Source: Arthrobacter sp. Soc17.1.1.1
GTDB taxonomy: Bacteria; Actinomycetota; Actinomycetes; Actinomycetales; Micrococcaceae
Direction: 5' to 3'
Length of the DNA: 64,000 nt
Assembly: GCF_036867195.1 (NCBI RefSeq)
Contig: NZ_JBAJII010000001.1
Span: 372,001-436,000 of the forward strand
Below the pieces are notes generated by a model. It had not been told where the DNA came from. It did not search any database and was given only the letters and a program-made list of their open reading frames with translations. Both the position numbers and the translations under genes were made by a program. Positions 34,605 through 41,486 of the stretch are shown here, in pieces (the stretch's first letter is position 1; each line of letters opens with the position of its first letter).

Positions 34605-34748
34605 TGTCGCGAGATCCTCGCGGCCCGTCTCAAGGTAACGCTCGATAGGCAGCTGGACCGAGAGACCTCTTCGACGGTGCAGGCGCTGGCCGGAATGAAG
34701 CTTCCGCCGACCCCCAGACGAAGGTGCGACGTCCTCGATTCCAATTAG
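34605..34748 (+). pseudogene. degenerate duplicate of preceding gene's 3' end
   Basis: The frame reads CREILAARLKVTLDRQLDRE then TSSTVQALAGMKLPP, ending in TAG 34746-34748. It lines up with RREILMAGLKLTLDKQLGRV and TSPKVKLLSELDLPP of the 33703-34470 gene. Upstream the frame meets TGA within about 20 codons and has no ATG/GTG. It appears to be a decayed tandem copy, or the remnant of a recombined paralogue. Confidence 0.6.
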
Positions 34749-35079
34749 GTAACCAGGACTGATGTGCAACACAGTAAAGCGTTGCCATGCCGTCAGTGCA
34801 TCGCCAACCGCACCCACCCTCGGGTTCCCTGACACATGGTGCATCCGCCTCTGCACGGGGCTTGAAGAGCGTCAAGGCTCACGAGAGGGCAGACCTGGCC
34901 CTATCTATTCTCGGCGAGCTCAAGGGTTCTGCTGGGTGCCGAGCGAAGCAAGATGCAACTGTCCTGCCAGGGCCGCTCGAGGCGACATGACCAGCCTCTA
35001 AAGCAGAATGTCACTATCCTGTGATTTTCTGAAGTCATATGATAGATTCTTGTCATCGATGAAACAGCAGGAGGCATGG
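34749..35079. other. interval upstream of unknown/Xre-ImmA cassette
   Basis: 331 bases, no supported gene; a 67-codon frame at 34787-34990 has no ribosome site or recognisable sequence. A TATGAT (35038-35043) is a good -10 for the gene at 35080, and AGGAGG (35069-35074) is its ribosome site. Confidence 0.45.
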
Positions 35080-35802
35080 ATGGATGCAGGACGACGTTGG
35101 GCGCTGGAAGCGTTTGGCACTTACGGTCCCCATATCCGCGAGCAGATCGCGGAGATGGTGAAGGAGGAGCACGAAGCTTCCTTGGATGCACAGGAGGCGT
35201 CCGGGCATCGTTCGAATGGGGTGTACGGCCAGTTCTGGCGCGGAATCCTGGAAAAGTTTGAACTGTTCGGCGATCTGCCCGGTGCCTCGCTGGTACGACC
35301 GGGGGAGGCACCGTACAAACTCCCGGTCATCAACGGCGTCGCATTGTTCCCGTGGCGCTATGCGAAGAGCCGGGAGGCGGAGCTGGCAACAACACCCTTC
35401 GGTACCTCCGATGCCCGCACGGCGATCACCACCTTGCGCCCACAGCCGGTGCAGGAAGGACTCGACCTTAATCTGCCCGACGCCGGCCTGACCGACGAGG
35501 AACGCGACCTGCTCACCACAGTCCAGGACGTGACAAAGGATTCGGTAGTCACTTCGGGTCGCCTGGCGCTTGTGGCTATCTCCAGCTCGCCTCGTGGCCT
35601 GTTCGCAGTGGAATGGGGTGAAGTGGAAGTGAACTCCGCCGGATTCGTCGAGTGGACTGGATCCCACGAAAGCCTGCTGTCGTTGGCTCCGGCCAAGCCG
35701 GTCTCGATGTCCCCGACGGGCACCTTCACTGCCGGGGACCTGCCGAGCAAGTTCCCCCAGACGAAGACCGACGAGAAGGCAGCCAGCTCGACCGATGAAT
35801 GA
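35080..35802 (+). CDS. unknown protein paired with Xre-ImmA peptidase
   Basis: 240 residues. ATG 35080 is chosen because AGGAGG ends five bases before it; an in-frame ATG at 35008 lies upstream of the best promoter. The N-terminus is helical (REQIAEMVKEEHEASLDAQE), the middle has PYKLPVINGVALFPWRYAKS and the C-terminal part RLALVAISSSPRGLFAVEWG looks like beta-strand pairs, then a disordered tail. No family is recognised. The 8-base overlap with the Xre-ImmA gene implies a functional pair, possibly toxin, substrate or sensor. Confidence 0.72.
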   Translation: MDAGRRWALEAFGTYGPHIREQIAEMVKEEHEASLDAQEASGHRSNGVYGQFWRGILEKFELFGDLPGASLVRPGEAPYKLPVINGVALFPWRYAKSREAELATTPFGTSDARTAITTLRPQPVQEGLDLNLPDAGLTDEERDLLTTVQDVTKDSVVTSGRLALVAISSSPRGLFAVEWGEVEVNSAGFVEWTGSHESLLSLAPAKPVSMSPTGTFTAGDLPSKFPQTKTDEKAASSTDE

Positions 35803-36934
35803 CCACGAACCAGATCTGACACTGTTCCAGGACATTGATCTGCCCTCGTTGAGCGCGATTGCGGGTGCATTCGAGCCGGCACGTCTGACTCAGGCGCGCC
35901 TCCTTGCGTGGTTGACCAAAGGGGAGTTGGCCGAGCAGGTCGGTGTCTCGTCTGCGGCAGTAGGGCAGTTCGAGGCCGGCGCGATAAAGCCGCGCCCCGA
36001 GCTCCTTTCTACGTTGGCGAGAAAGCTCCATGTCCCGATCGAGTTCTTTGCCGCTGGTCGGCCGCTGGGACGTTTGGACGCTGCCAACGCTCACTTCCGT
36101 AGTCTCCGGTCGACCCGGGCGAAGGACCGCGCCAAGGCAGCTGCTCACGCTGAACAGGTGTGGGAGCTGACCTACGCATTAGAGAAGCAGGTCCGATTCC
36201 CCAACGTCGATTTGCCCGAGGTGCCCCAGGGCGCGACGCCGGTAGAAGCCGCTCGTATCCTCCGTGAGGCCTGGGGACTACCACGCGGTCCAGTGCCGCA
36301 TCTGGCTGCCACGATGGAAGCCCGCGGCATTGTGGTGTGCCTGATTCCGATGACCAATGAAGCGATTACCAGAGTCAAGGCTTATTCCACCGACGCGCTG
36401 GGGCGACCACTGGTTATCGTCACCCCCGAGCGGTTCAAGTCGGTGTATGAGTACCGGTTCACGTGCGCCCATGAGGTAGGACACCTCCTGCTTCATCCCA
36501 ACCCGTTGCCAGGCGACCGACAACAAGAACGAGAAGCCGATCAGTTTGCTGCGGAATTTCTAACCCCACGAGTAGAGATCGAACCATTACTCCCCAAGAC
36601 CGTGCGCATGTCAGCGCTCGATCAGCTCAGTAAGAACTGGGGGGTGTCGGTCGAATCCCTCATATACCGCATGGGCGAGCTGCGCCTAATTTCAGACGTA
36701 TCCATTCGCCGCGCACACCAGCGGCTGGCCAACCTCGCGGAGTTTAGACGCGAGGAACCACTAGCCACCTACCCAGGCGAAGTCCCCACGCTGCTGAGTG
36801 AGGCGCTGGCACTGGCTGCTCAGCACGGCTTCGATCGGACCGACCTGGCACGAGAACTTTGCTGGACCGTTGGCCATGTCGCAGAGGTCCTTGGAGAGAC
36901 CGATGTTCGACCAAAATTGCGGGTCGTACGATGA
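35795..36934 (+). CDS. Xre HTH fused to ImmA/IrrE metallopeptidase
   Basis: 379 residues. Xre-type HTH at about 30-85 (LTKGELAEQVGVSSAAVGQF, RPELLSTLARKLHVP). ImmA/IrrE peptidase domain at about 170-265 with zinc motif AHEVGHLLLHP (His226, Glu227, His230) and EREADQFAAEFL supplying the third ligand. A C-terminal helical region follows. In ICEBs1, ImmA cleaves the repressor ImmR after a signal; in toxin-antitoxin-like pairs Xre-peptidase fusions control a partner. Here the partner is the overlapping upstream gene. Confidence 0.9.
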   Translation: MNDHEPDLTLFQDIDLPSLSAIAGAFEPARLTQARLLAWLTKGELAEQVGVSSAAVGQFEAGAIKPRPELLSTLARKLHVPIEFFAAGRPLGRLDAANAHFRSLRSTRAKDRAKAAAHAEQVWELTYALEKQVRFPNVDLPEVPQGATPVEAARILREAWGLPRGPVPHLAATMEARGIVVCLIPMTNEAITRVKAYSTDALGRPLVIVTPERFKSVYEYRFTCAHEVGHLLLHPNPLPGDRQQEREADQFAAEFLTPRVEIEPLLPKTVRMSALDQLSKNWGVSVESLIYRMGELRLISDVSIRRAHQRLANLAEFRREEPLATYPGEVPTLLSEALALAAQHGFDRTDLARELCWTVGHVAEVLGETDVRPKLRVVR

Positions 36935-37003
36935 GAATGACCTGAGCTGGCGGATTTACAGTTCATGCTGGCGTTCAATCAAATCGTCTCTAAGTTCAGC
37001 TTG

Positions 37004-37034
37004 CTCCTCGGATAGCGGCGCAGTATCCGAGGAG
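37004..37034. terminator. 11-bp stem hairpin before HNH gene
   Basis: ctcctcggata (37004-37014) pairs perfectly with tatccgaggag (37024-37034) around a 9-base loop. It lies between the Xre-ImmA stop and the HNH start at 37065. It may attenuate read-through or act as an operator; no T-run. Confidence 0.5.
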
Positions 37035-37064
37035 TACGAGCAGAACAGGATTGCCGGTCCTTCA

Positions 37065-37727
37065 ATGAGCAGAACGAAACGGGAACTTGCCTGGTGGACG
37101 TGCCAAGGGTGTGGTTTCAGCATGCAAAGCCATCTTCGTAACCGGCTCTACTGTTCCGATGACTGTTGGCTTTTATACCACTTCGCCAGGTCTTCCTACG
37201 GATGCACGATCTGCCGTGAGAGGGATCCTAACCACATCTGGTTCTGGCCGACCTCCGAGCTGCGAGCAGAAGCTGAGCGTCGTCAACTAGCCTTCGCGCA
37301 AGCCCATGAGCACTGTCGCCGGGCGAAGATCGACATCATCGGGCGGTTGACCTCGTGCTGGTGCGCCGCATGCACCCGTGCCCGTGGTGACGAATCGCGG
37401 CCGAGATCAATCGGCTCGCGCGGAAGCAGTCGTAAGACCACGCCCGAATACCGGAAGAATCGATATGAAGTGCTCGAGCGGGCCGGGTGGATGTGTGAAA
37501 TCTGCAGCCTTCCCATCGACCGCAATGCGGACCCGTTTGATGATCGAGGGCCTACAGCAGATCACATCATCCCCGTCAGCGACGGCGGCACGGACGACGT
37601 TGACAATCTCCGAGCTGCCCATCGATGGTGCAACCTCAGACGAGAGTCCGCCTTCGGCTCCGACCAGGAAGTGTTTGAGGACGCGCGGACCCGATTTCTA
37701 GGCGTTGAAAGCGATAGGCAGCCTTGA
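37065..37727 (+). CDS. HNH endonuclease with N-terminal zinc fingers
   Basis: 220 residues from ATG 37065; ATG 36903, with GGAGAG ahead and a 32-base overlap with the ImmA gene, is an alternative that would add 54 residues. N-terminal Cys pairs CQGCGF and YCSDDCW, later CTIC and CWCAAC, suggest zinc binding. C-terminal HNH: GWMCEICSLPID, TADHIIPVSDGGTDDVDNLR, HRWCNLRRE. It should cut DNA as a monomer or dimer; target unknown. Third gene of the possible defence cassette. Confidence 0.85.
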   Translation: MSRTKRELAWWTCQGCGFSMQSHLRNRLYCSDDCWLLYHFARSSYGCTICRERDPNHIWFWPTSELRAEAERRQLAFAQAHEHCRRAKIDIIGRLTSCWCAACTRARGDESRPRSIGSRGSSRKTTPEYRKNRYEVLERAGWMCEICSLPIDRNADPFDDRGPTADHIIPVSDGGTDDVDNLRAAHRWCNLRRESAFGSDQEVFEDARTRFLGVESDRQP

Positions 37728-37820
37728 TGGTTCAAGACCTTCGGGCGCCTACTACTTGAGCGGCAGTCGAACGATGTGGAGCACAAGCTTGCCCTGCCCC
37801 ATGACCAAGTGCGCGTAGAT

Positions 37821-37848
37821 CCACAACATAGTGTCATTTATGTTGTGG
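37821..37848. repeat. 10-bp inverted repeat
   Basis: ccacaacata (37821-37830) and tatgttgtgg (37839-37848), perfect, 8-base loop. It lies about 95 bases after the HNH stop in the 283-base interval 37728-38010, which has no gene. Confidence 0.5.
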
Positions 37849-37947
37849 GTATCGAAGCCCGTGACGGATCGAAGCACAACTCCTTCGTCCGTTTGCCACC
37901 CTAAGCGGCTGGTTGTAACGGCTTAGCCCCCCTACAACAGCTGACAT

Positions 37948-37985
37948 GCGAGAGCCCCACCGGTCTATGCCCGTGGGGCTCTCGC
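37948..37985. terminator. bidirectional terminator hairpin
   Basis: gcgagagccccac (37948-37960) pairs perfectly with gtggggctctcgc (37973-37985). It sits between the convergent HNH gene and the zinc-ribbon protein gene. Confidence 0.75.
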
Positions 37986-38010
37986 TATTGGTGCTTCTCT
38001 CCTCTGGAAT

Positions 38011-39153
38011 TTAGAAGACAGGCTCCAGGGCCCAGTCTGCGACGGTACGGCCGTCGAGGAAGCGCCACTCGTCGCGGCACTTCGGGCAGTCGATCACGAC
38101 GTCATGCTCGCGGAATCCCGGGATGTTTTCGTGCTCTTCGACAATCCGTCCGTCGCCGCAAGGGCATAGGAAATTAAGCCGTGAGACGCTTCCACTGCCA
38201 GCTCCGTAGCCATCGGAGTCCTCCGAGTGGCGGCTGATCCTGAGCGTGCGGACTCCGGGGGACGGCGAGAGCGTGTCGAGCCACTCTCCGATCGCGGACC
38301 GCGCAGAGTTGTAGGCCTCGGGGGAGTGTTGGATCTCGCTGAGCAGAACCAGCAGCTCGTCTGCGGTATGCGCGATCCGGTGCATGCTCATCTGGATGCC
38401 CTCGGCGTAGTCCCTGGCGAAGTCCCCGACGACATTGTTCTGATCGGTCTGGGCGAGCAGCCAATTATGGAACGGAGCCGGTTCGGTGTCGCCAGTCTCC
38501 GGCCCCGTCCAGCGCTCCGGTGCAGGCTCGCCGGCAAGAACCTGTGCGATCGCCGTCCTCAGGTGTTCGTAGCCCGGCGGTCGGAAGTGGTGGGCCTGTG
38601 GTCGGGTCTGCCCGGAACGTACCGATTTGAACACATAGCTGTGCTCGTTCTCCGGGATGCCGATCAGCAAGTTCGGCTCGCCATCCTTTTCGTATTCGGC
38701 GATGGGCAGGCCTAGCGCAGCCGCAGCCCAGATGAGTCGGCCGTTGGTTACGTATTTAGCCGGCGTTCCTTTCAGGAAGGCTTCGCCGGTGTGCTTGAGC
38801 GTGTAGCTGCCAATCTCAGGGGATTCGGTGCCCGGCAGGCGAGTGAACATGCGCAGCATGTCCGTGATGAGTGCCAGCTGGACGAAGTCGTCCTCCTGGT
38901 TGAAGTTCCACTCGCTATCAGCGCCGAAACCCAATTCGCCGAGCACGAACTCGTCACCCTCCTGGGCGAGGATGTCGTGCTTGGTGAGCGTGTCGATCAG
39001 TTCTCGTGCGCTGATGCGATCGCCGAGGAAGCCCTGGGCGAGGGGGTCTTGGATCTGGTTCAGTGCGGTTGTGTAGTTGCATCCCGTGAAGTCGGCCCAG
39101 GCATGAGCATCCTGCTGCAGGGCGCGGTTTTGGGTGTGGTTGTCGGGGGTCAT
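38011..39153 (-). CDS. unknown protein with C-terminal zinc ribbon
   Basis: 380 residues from ATG 39153; GTG 39204 would add 17. The N-terminus DAHAWADFTGCNYTTALNQI followed by PLAQGFLGDRISARELIDTL looks like a helical module seen in other actinobacterial accessory proteins. The middle has no motif. The C-terminus has CPCGDGRIVEE and later CPKCRDEW, four Cys for a zinc ribbon. It is the last gene before attR and convergent to the HNH gene. Function unknown; perhaps DNA- or RNA-binding. Confidence 0.7.
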   Translation of the reverse strand: MTPDNHTQNRALQQDAHAWADFTGCNYTTALNQIQDPLAQGFLGDRISARELIDTLTKHDILAQEGDEFVLGELGFGADSEWNFNQEDDFVQLALITDMLRMFTRLPGTESPEIGSYTLKHTGEAFLKGTPAKYVTNGRLIWAAAALGLPIAEYEKDGEPNLLIGIPENEHSYVFKSVRSGQTRPQAHHFRPPGYEHLRTAIAQVLAGEPAPERWTGPETGDTEPAPFHNWLLAQTDQNNVVGDFARDYAEGIQMSMHRIAHTADELLVLLSEIQHSPEAYNSARSAIGEWLDTLSPSPGVRTLRISRHSEDSDGYGAGSGSVSRLNFLCPCGDGRIVEEHENIPGFREHDVVIDCPKCRDEWRFLDGRTVADWALEPVF

Positions 39154-39205
39154 CTCTATCTCTGTTCTGGGGGTCCTATCCCACGCGTACCGCCCTTGTG
39201 ACACG

Positions 39206-39217
39206 AGAGATATCTCT
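39206..39217. promoter_or_regulatory. 12-bp perfect palindrome upstream of zinc-ribbon gene
   Basis: agagatatctct lies 53 bases upstream of ATG 39153, within its probable promoter. Possible operator. The rest of 39154-39550 holds no gene apart from the end-proximal motifs and hairpin listed separately. Confidence 0.4.
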
Positions 39218-39483
39218 ACCTGACAGGGGGTGAATCACTGGATCGGCAACCGTTGTCCTCAGCGTCATCGTCGCGTGGGGACTCTGACTCGGAGAGGGGC
39301 ACACCAGCTTGCCCACGAGAAGCATAGCCAAAAGACACTGGCGCGTCCATGGGTTGAACTGAAAACGGTCGCGACCTCGAATCTCGGACAACGAATTAGG
39401 GCGAAGGGCGTCGTATCTGGACCATCGGCCAGCGCTGTGGCACGTACGGGAGCGCCCCGACGCGGAAGTGGTTCGACGAAGAA

Positions 39484-39502
39484 TGCACCAAAGATGCACC
39501 AC
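39484..39502. repeat. paired TGCACCA motifs near attR
   Basis: TGCACCA at 39484 and 39495, followed by c: a copy of the motif pair near attL with one extra base between units. It lies 49 bases inside attR. Likely integrase arm-type sites; inferred from placement at both ends. Confidence 0.55.
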
Positions 39503-39521
39503 GAAGGTCCTGCAAATGCAG

Positions 39522-39547
39522 AAAACCCCCGGTTTCCCGGGGGTTTT
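39522..39547 (-). terminator. element-borne terminator for tRNA-Ser
   Basis: aaaacccccgg (39522-39532) with ccgggggtttt (39537-39547), 4-base loop, ending four bases from the tRNA CCA. Read on the minus strand it is a hairpin ending in TTTT just after the tRNA, so it replaces the host terminator displaced to 25284-25322. Confidence 0.75.
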
Positions 39548-39550
39548 CCA

Positions 39551-39577
39551 TGGCGGTGACGGTGGGATTTGAACCCA
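39551..39577. repeat. attR, 27-bp direct repeat
   Basis: Same 27 bases as 25330-25356. Here they form the working 3' end of tRNA-Ser(CGA), including encoded CCA. Confidence 0.92.
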
Positions 39578-39640
39578 CGTTGGCTTTTACACCAAACAAC
39601 ATTTCGAGTGTTGCACCTTCGGCCGCTCGGACACGTCACC
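39551..39640 (-). tRNA. tRNA-Ser(CGA)
   Basis: 90 bases including an encoded CCA. Acceptor GGTGACG/CGTCACC with discriminator G, anticodon stem CAACA/TGTTG enclosing CTCGAAA (anticodon CGA), a long variable arm as in serine tRNAs, and T-arm GTGGG-TTCAAAT-CCCAC. Reads UCG codons. The mobile element is integrated at its 3' end without breaking it. Confidence 0.95.
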
Positions 39641-39696
39641 AACGCCACTACGTTACCGGTTCCGGCGCCCCAGACCCAAAACGGGCCGGTACGCAC

Positions 39697-40185
39697 CTAG
39701 GGGAGCTCGATGACCTCGTTCTTGCCGGAGTCCGGCTTGGACCCCGTCACGAGGCCCTTGACCATCTTCACGGCCGAGACCACGCGGGGGGCATCCATGG
39801 ACCAGTACTCGGCCGTATCCGCGTCGACGTGGATGAGGGCGACGGCGGGATCGTCGCGCCCGTTCTCGAACCACGCGGAGACCGAGGGGCCCCACAGCTC
39901 GTCGATCTTCGCCTGGTCCTTCGTGAGCGTCGCTGTCCCGGCGATCGAGACGTAGCCCTTGCCCGTGCTCGCCGAGACGTTGACCTGGGGATTCGCGCGG
40001 ATCTCGTCGGCCTTGGGGGAGGGGTCCTCGGTGAAGAACCAGAGGTCGCCGTCGAAGTCCTTCGCCTGCAGGGCGAGCGGCCGGCTCACGAGCTGCCCGT
40101 CGAGGCTCACCGTGGTGAGGATCGCGATGTCGGCCTTGCCGAGGATGTCCTGTACTTCCTTCAAACCGTCCTGCTGATCTGCCAC
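39697..40185 (-). CDS. pyridoxamine 5'-phosphate oxidase-like stress protein
   Basis: 162 residues, a split-barrel flavin-binding fold of the general stress protein 26 type: ADIAILTTVSLDGQLVSRPL, DLWFFTEDPSPKADEIRANP, YVSIAGTATLTKD, VSAVKMVKGLVTG. These proteins bind FMN/FAD or F420 and are usually stress induced; true PNPOx activity is not expected. Probably monocistronic. Confidence 0.88.
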   Translation of the reverse strand: MADQQDGLKEVQDILGKADIAILTTVSLDGQLVSRPLALQAKDFDGDLWFFTEDPSPKADEIRANPQVNVSASTGKGYVSIAGTATLTKDQAKIDELWGPSVSAWFENGRDDPAVALIHVDADTAEYWSMDAPRVVSAVKMVKGLVTGSKPDSGKNEVIELP

Positions 40186-40233
40186 GTCTACTCCTTGTCG
40201 AAGGGTGCTGTGTCCTCTTCAGCCTACGCAGTA

Positions 40234-40728
40234 TCAGGGGGCGCCGGAACCGGATCGCTGGGCGGCGAAGAACTCGCGCAGCAGTGCGGCGCACTCGTCC
40301 TCCCGGACCCCGGCCACCACCTCGGTCCAGTGGTTGAGGCGCCGCTCACGCAGGACGTCGAACACCGAGCCCGAGGCGCCGGCCTTCTCGTCCCATGCGC
40401 CGAACACCACGCGGGGGATGCGCGCCAGCACCGATGCCCCCGCGCACATGGCGCACGGCTCCAGCGTCACCACGAGCGTGCAGCCCTCGAGCCGCCACGC
40501 GCCGATCCGGGCCGCGGCGGCACGGATGGCCTGCACCTCGGCGTGCGCCGTCGGGTCCCCGAGTTCCTCGCGCTGGTTCCAGCCCAGCCCCAGCACGTCG
40601 CCGTCCGGTCCGACGACGACGGCGCCGATCGGCACGTCCGCACTCGTACGCGTCAGTTCGGCGGACTTCAGGGCCAGGCCCATCCACGCGTGGTGCTCGG
40701 GGTCCACGGCGGGCAGGGCGGGGGTCAT
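40234..40728 (-). CDS. tadA: tRNA adenosine(34) deaminase
   Basis: 164 residues. Zinc/catalytic motif HAE (62-64) and PCAMC (91-95) of the cytidine-deaminase fold; IGAVVVGPDGDVLGLGWNQR and VVFGAWDEKAGASGSV are TadA-like. It converts A34 to inosine in tRNA-Arg(ACG), which is encoded in this window at 46088-46163. ATG 40728 is chosen because TACCAT (40741-40736 on the minus strand) ends seven bases before it, suggesting a leaderless start; GTG 40734 is the alternative. Confidence 0.93.
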   Translation of the reverse strand: MTPALPAVDPEHHAWMGLALKSAELTRTSADVPIGAVVVGPDGDVLGLGWNQREELGDPTAHAEVQAIRAAAARIGAWRLEGCTLVVTLEPCAMCAGASVLARIPRVVFGAWDEKAGASGSVFDVLRERRLNHWTEVVAGVREDECAALLREFFAAQRSGSGAP

Positions 40729-40735
40729 GGGCACA

Positions 40736-40745
40736 ATGGTACTTT
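40736..40745. promoter_or_regulatory. overlapping divergent -10 elements, tadA and upp
   Basis: TACCAT on the minus strand (40741-40736) and TACTTT on the plus strand (40740-40745) overlap by two bases and end seven and six bases before the starts of tadA and upp. There is no ribosome site on either side, so both mRNAs are probably leaderless. Confidence 0.55.
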
Positions 40746-40751
40746 TGAGGC

Positions 40752-41387
40752 ATGCGCGTACTGGTAGTCGACCACCCCCTGGTAGCCCACAAACTCACGG
40801 TTCTCCGGGACAAGGACACGTCGTCGCCGGTGTTCCGGCTCCTCACCGAGGAGCTCGTCACCCTGCTGGCCTACGAGGCCACACGCGATGTCCGCGTCGA
40901 GACCGTGTCCATCGAGACACCCGTCACGAAGACGGAGGGAACGGGACTGGTGAAGCCCACGCCCCTCGTGGTCCCCATCCTCCGCGCCGGCCTCGGGATG
41001 CTCGAGGGCATGACGCGCCTCGTACCGACGGCGGAGGTCGGTTTCCTCGGCATGGCCCGCAACGAGGAGACGCTCGAGGCCATCACCTACGCCGAGCGGC
41101 TGCCGGACGACCTCACGGGCCGCCAGGTCTTCGTGCTCGATCCCATGCTCGCCACGGGCGGCACCCTCCGCGAAGCCATCAAGTTCCTCTTCGCCCGCGG
41201 CGCGGCCGACATCACCTGCATCTGCCTGCTCGCCGCGCCCGAAGGGCTCGCGACGCTGCAGGAGGAGCTCGAGGGCCGCAACGTCACCATCGTGCTGGCC
41301 TCCATCGACGAGAAGCTCAACGAGAAGTCCTACATCGTGCCGGGTCTCGGAGACGCGGGGGACCGCCTCTACGGCGTCGTCGGCTAG
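40752..41387 (+). CDS. upp: uracil phosphoribosyltransferase
   Basis: 211 residues, the standard length. PRPP motif [14 protein letters not shown] near residue 127, [15 protein letters not shown], and the uracil-binding C-terminus [15 protein letters not shown]. Uracil + PRPP gives UMP + PPi (pyrimidine salvage). Starts 23 bases from the tadA start on the other strand. Confidence 0.97.
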   Translation: MRVLVVDHPLVAHKLTVLRDKDTSSPVFRLLTEELVTLLAYEATRDVRVETVSIETPVTKTEGTGLVKPTPLVVPILRAGLGMLEGMTRLVPTAEVGFLGMARNEETLEAITYAERLPDDLTGRQVFVLDPMLATGGTLREAIKFLFARGAADITCICLLAAPEGLATLQEELEGRNVTIVLASIDEKLNEKSYIVPGLGDAGDRLYGVVG

Positions 41388-41486
41388 CGCGACGGGCGTC
41401 GTCCACGCCGGCACGAGGACACCACAACACCGTCCGCAATCGCGCGAGGGGTTGCGCCGCAGCCTCCAAGCGACTGCAATGGTGCG

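Larger units (their letters stand above)
25330..39577. mobile_element. integrative mobilizable element in tRNA-Ser(CGA)
   Basis: 14.2 kb between perfect 27-bp direct repeats equal to the last 27 bases of tRNA-Ser(CGA). It carries a tyrosine integrase, an HTH excisionase-like gene, a plasmid-type Rep, a folded oriT-like region and a MobV relaxase, but no type IV secretion genes, so it would need a helper for transfer. Cargo: Abi_2/HEPN gene, DNA-binding and membrane proteins, an unknown/Xre-ImmA/HNH cassette and a zinc-ribbon protein. Base composition is visibly more AT-rich than the flanks, especially 32800-37900. Both att sites, the integrase catalytic residues and the intact tRNA are present, so excision may still be possible. 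Confidence 0.9.

Noticed and set aside
34787..34990. 67-codon frame upstream of the unknown/Xre-ImmA cassette
   Set aside because: No ribosome site, no recognisable sequence and a competing overlapping frame of similar length; not supported as a gene.
36903..37064. Earlier start for the HNH gene at ATG 36903
   Set aside because: Possible, with GGAGAG ahead, but the added 54 residues are Ser/Cys-rich, cross an 11-bp-stem hairpin and do not look like part of the domain; kept only as an alternative.
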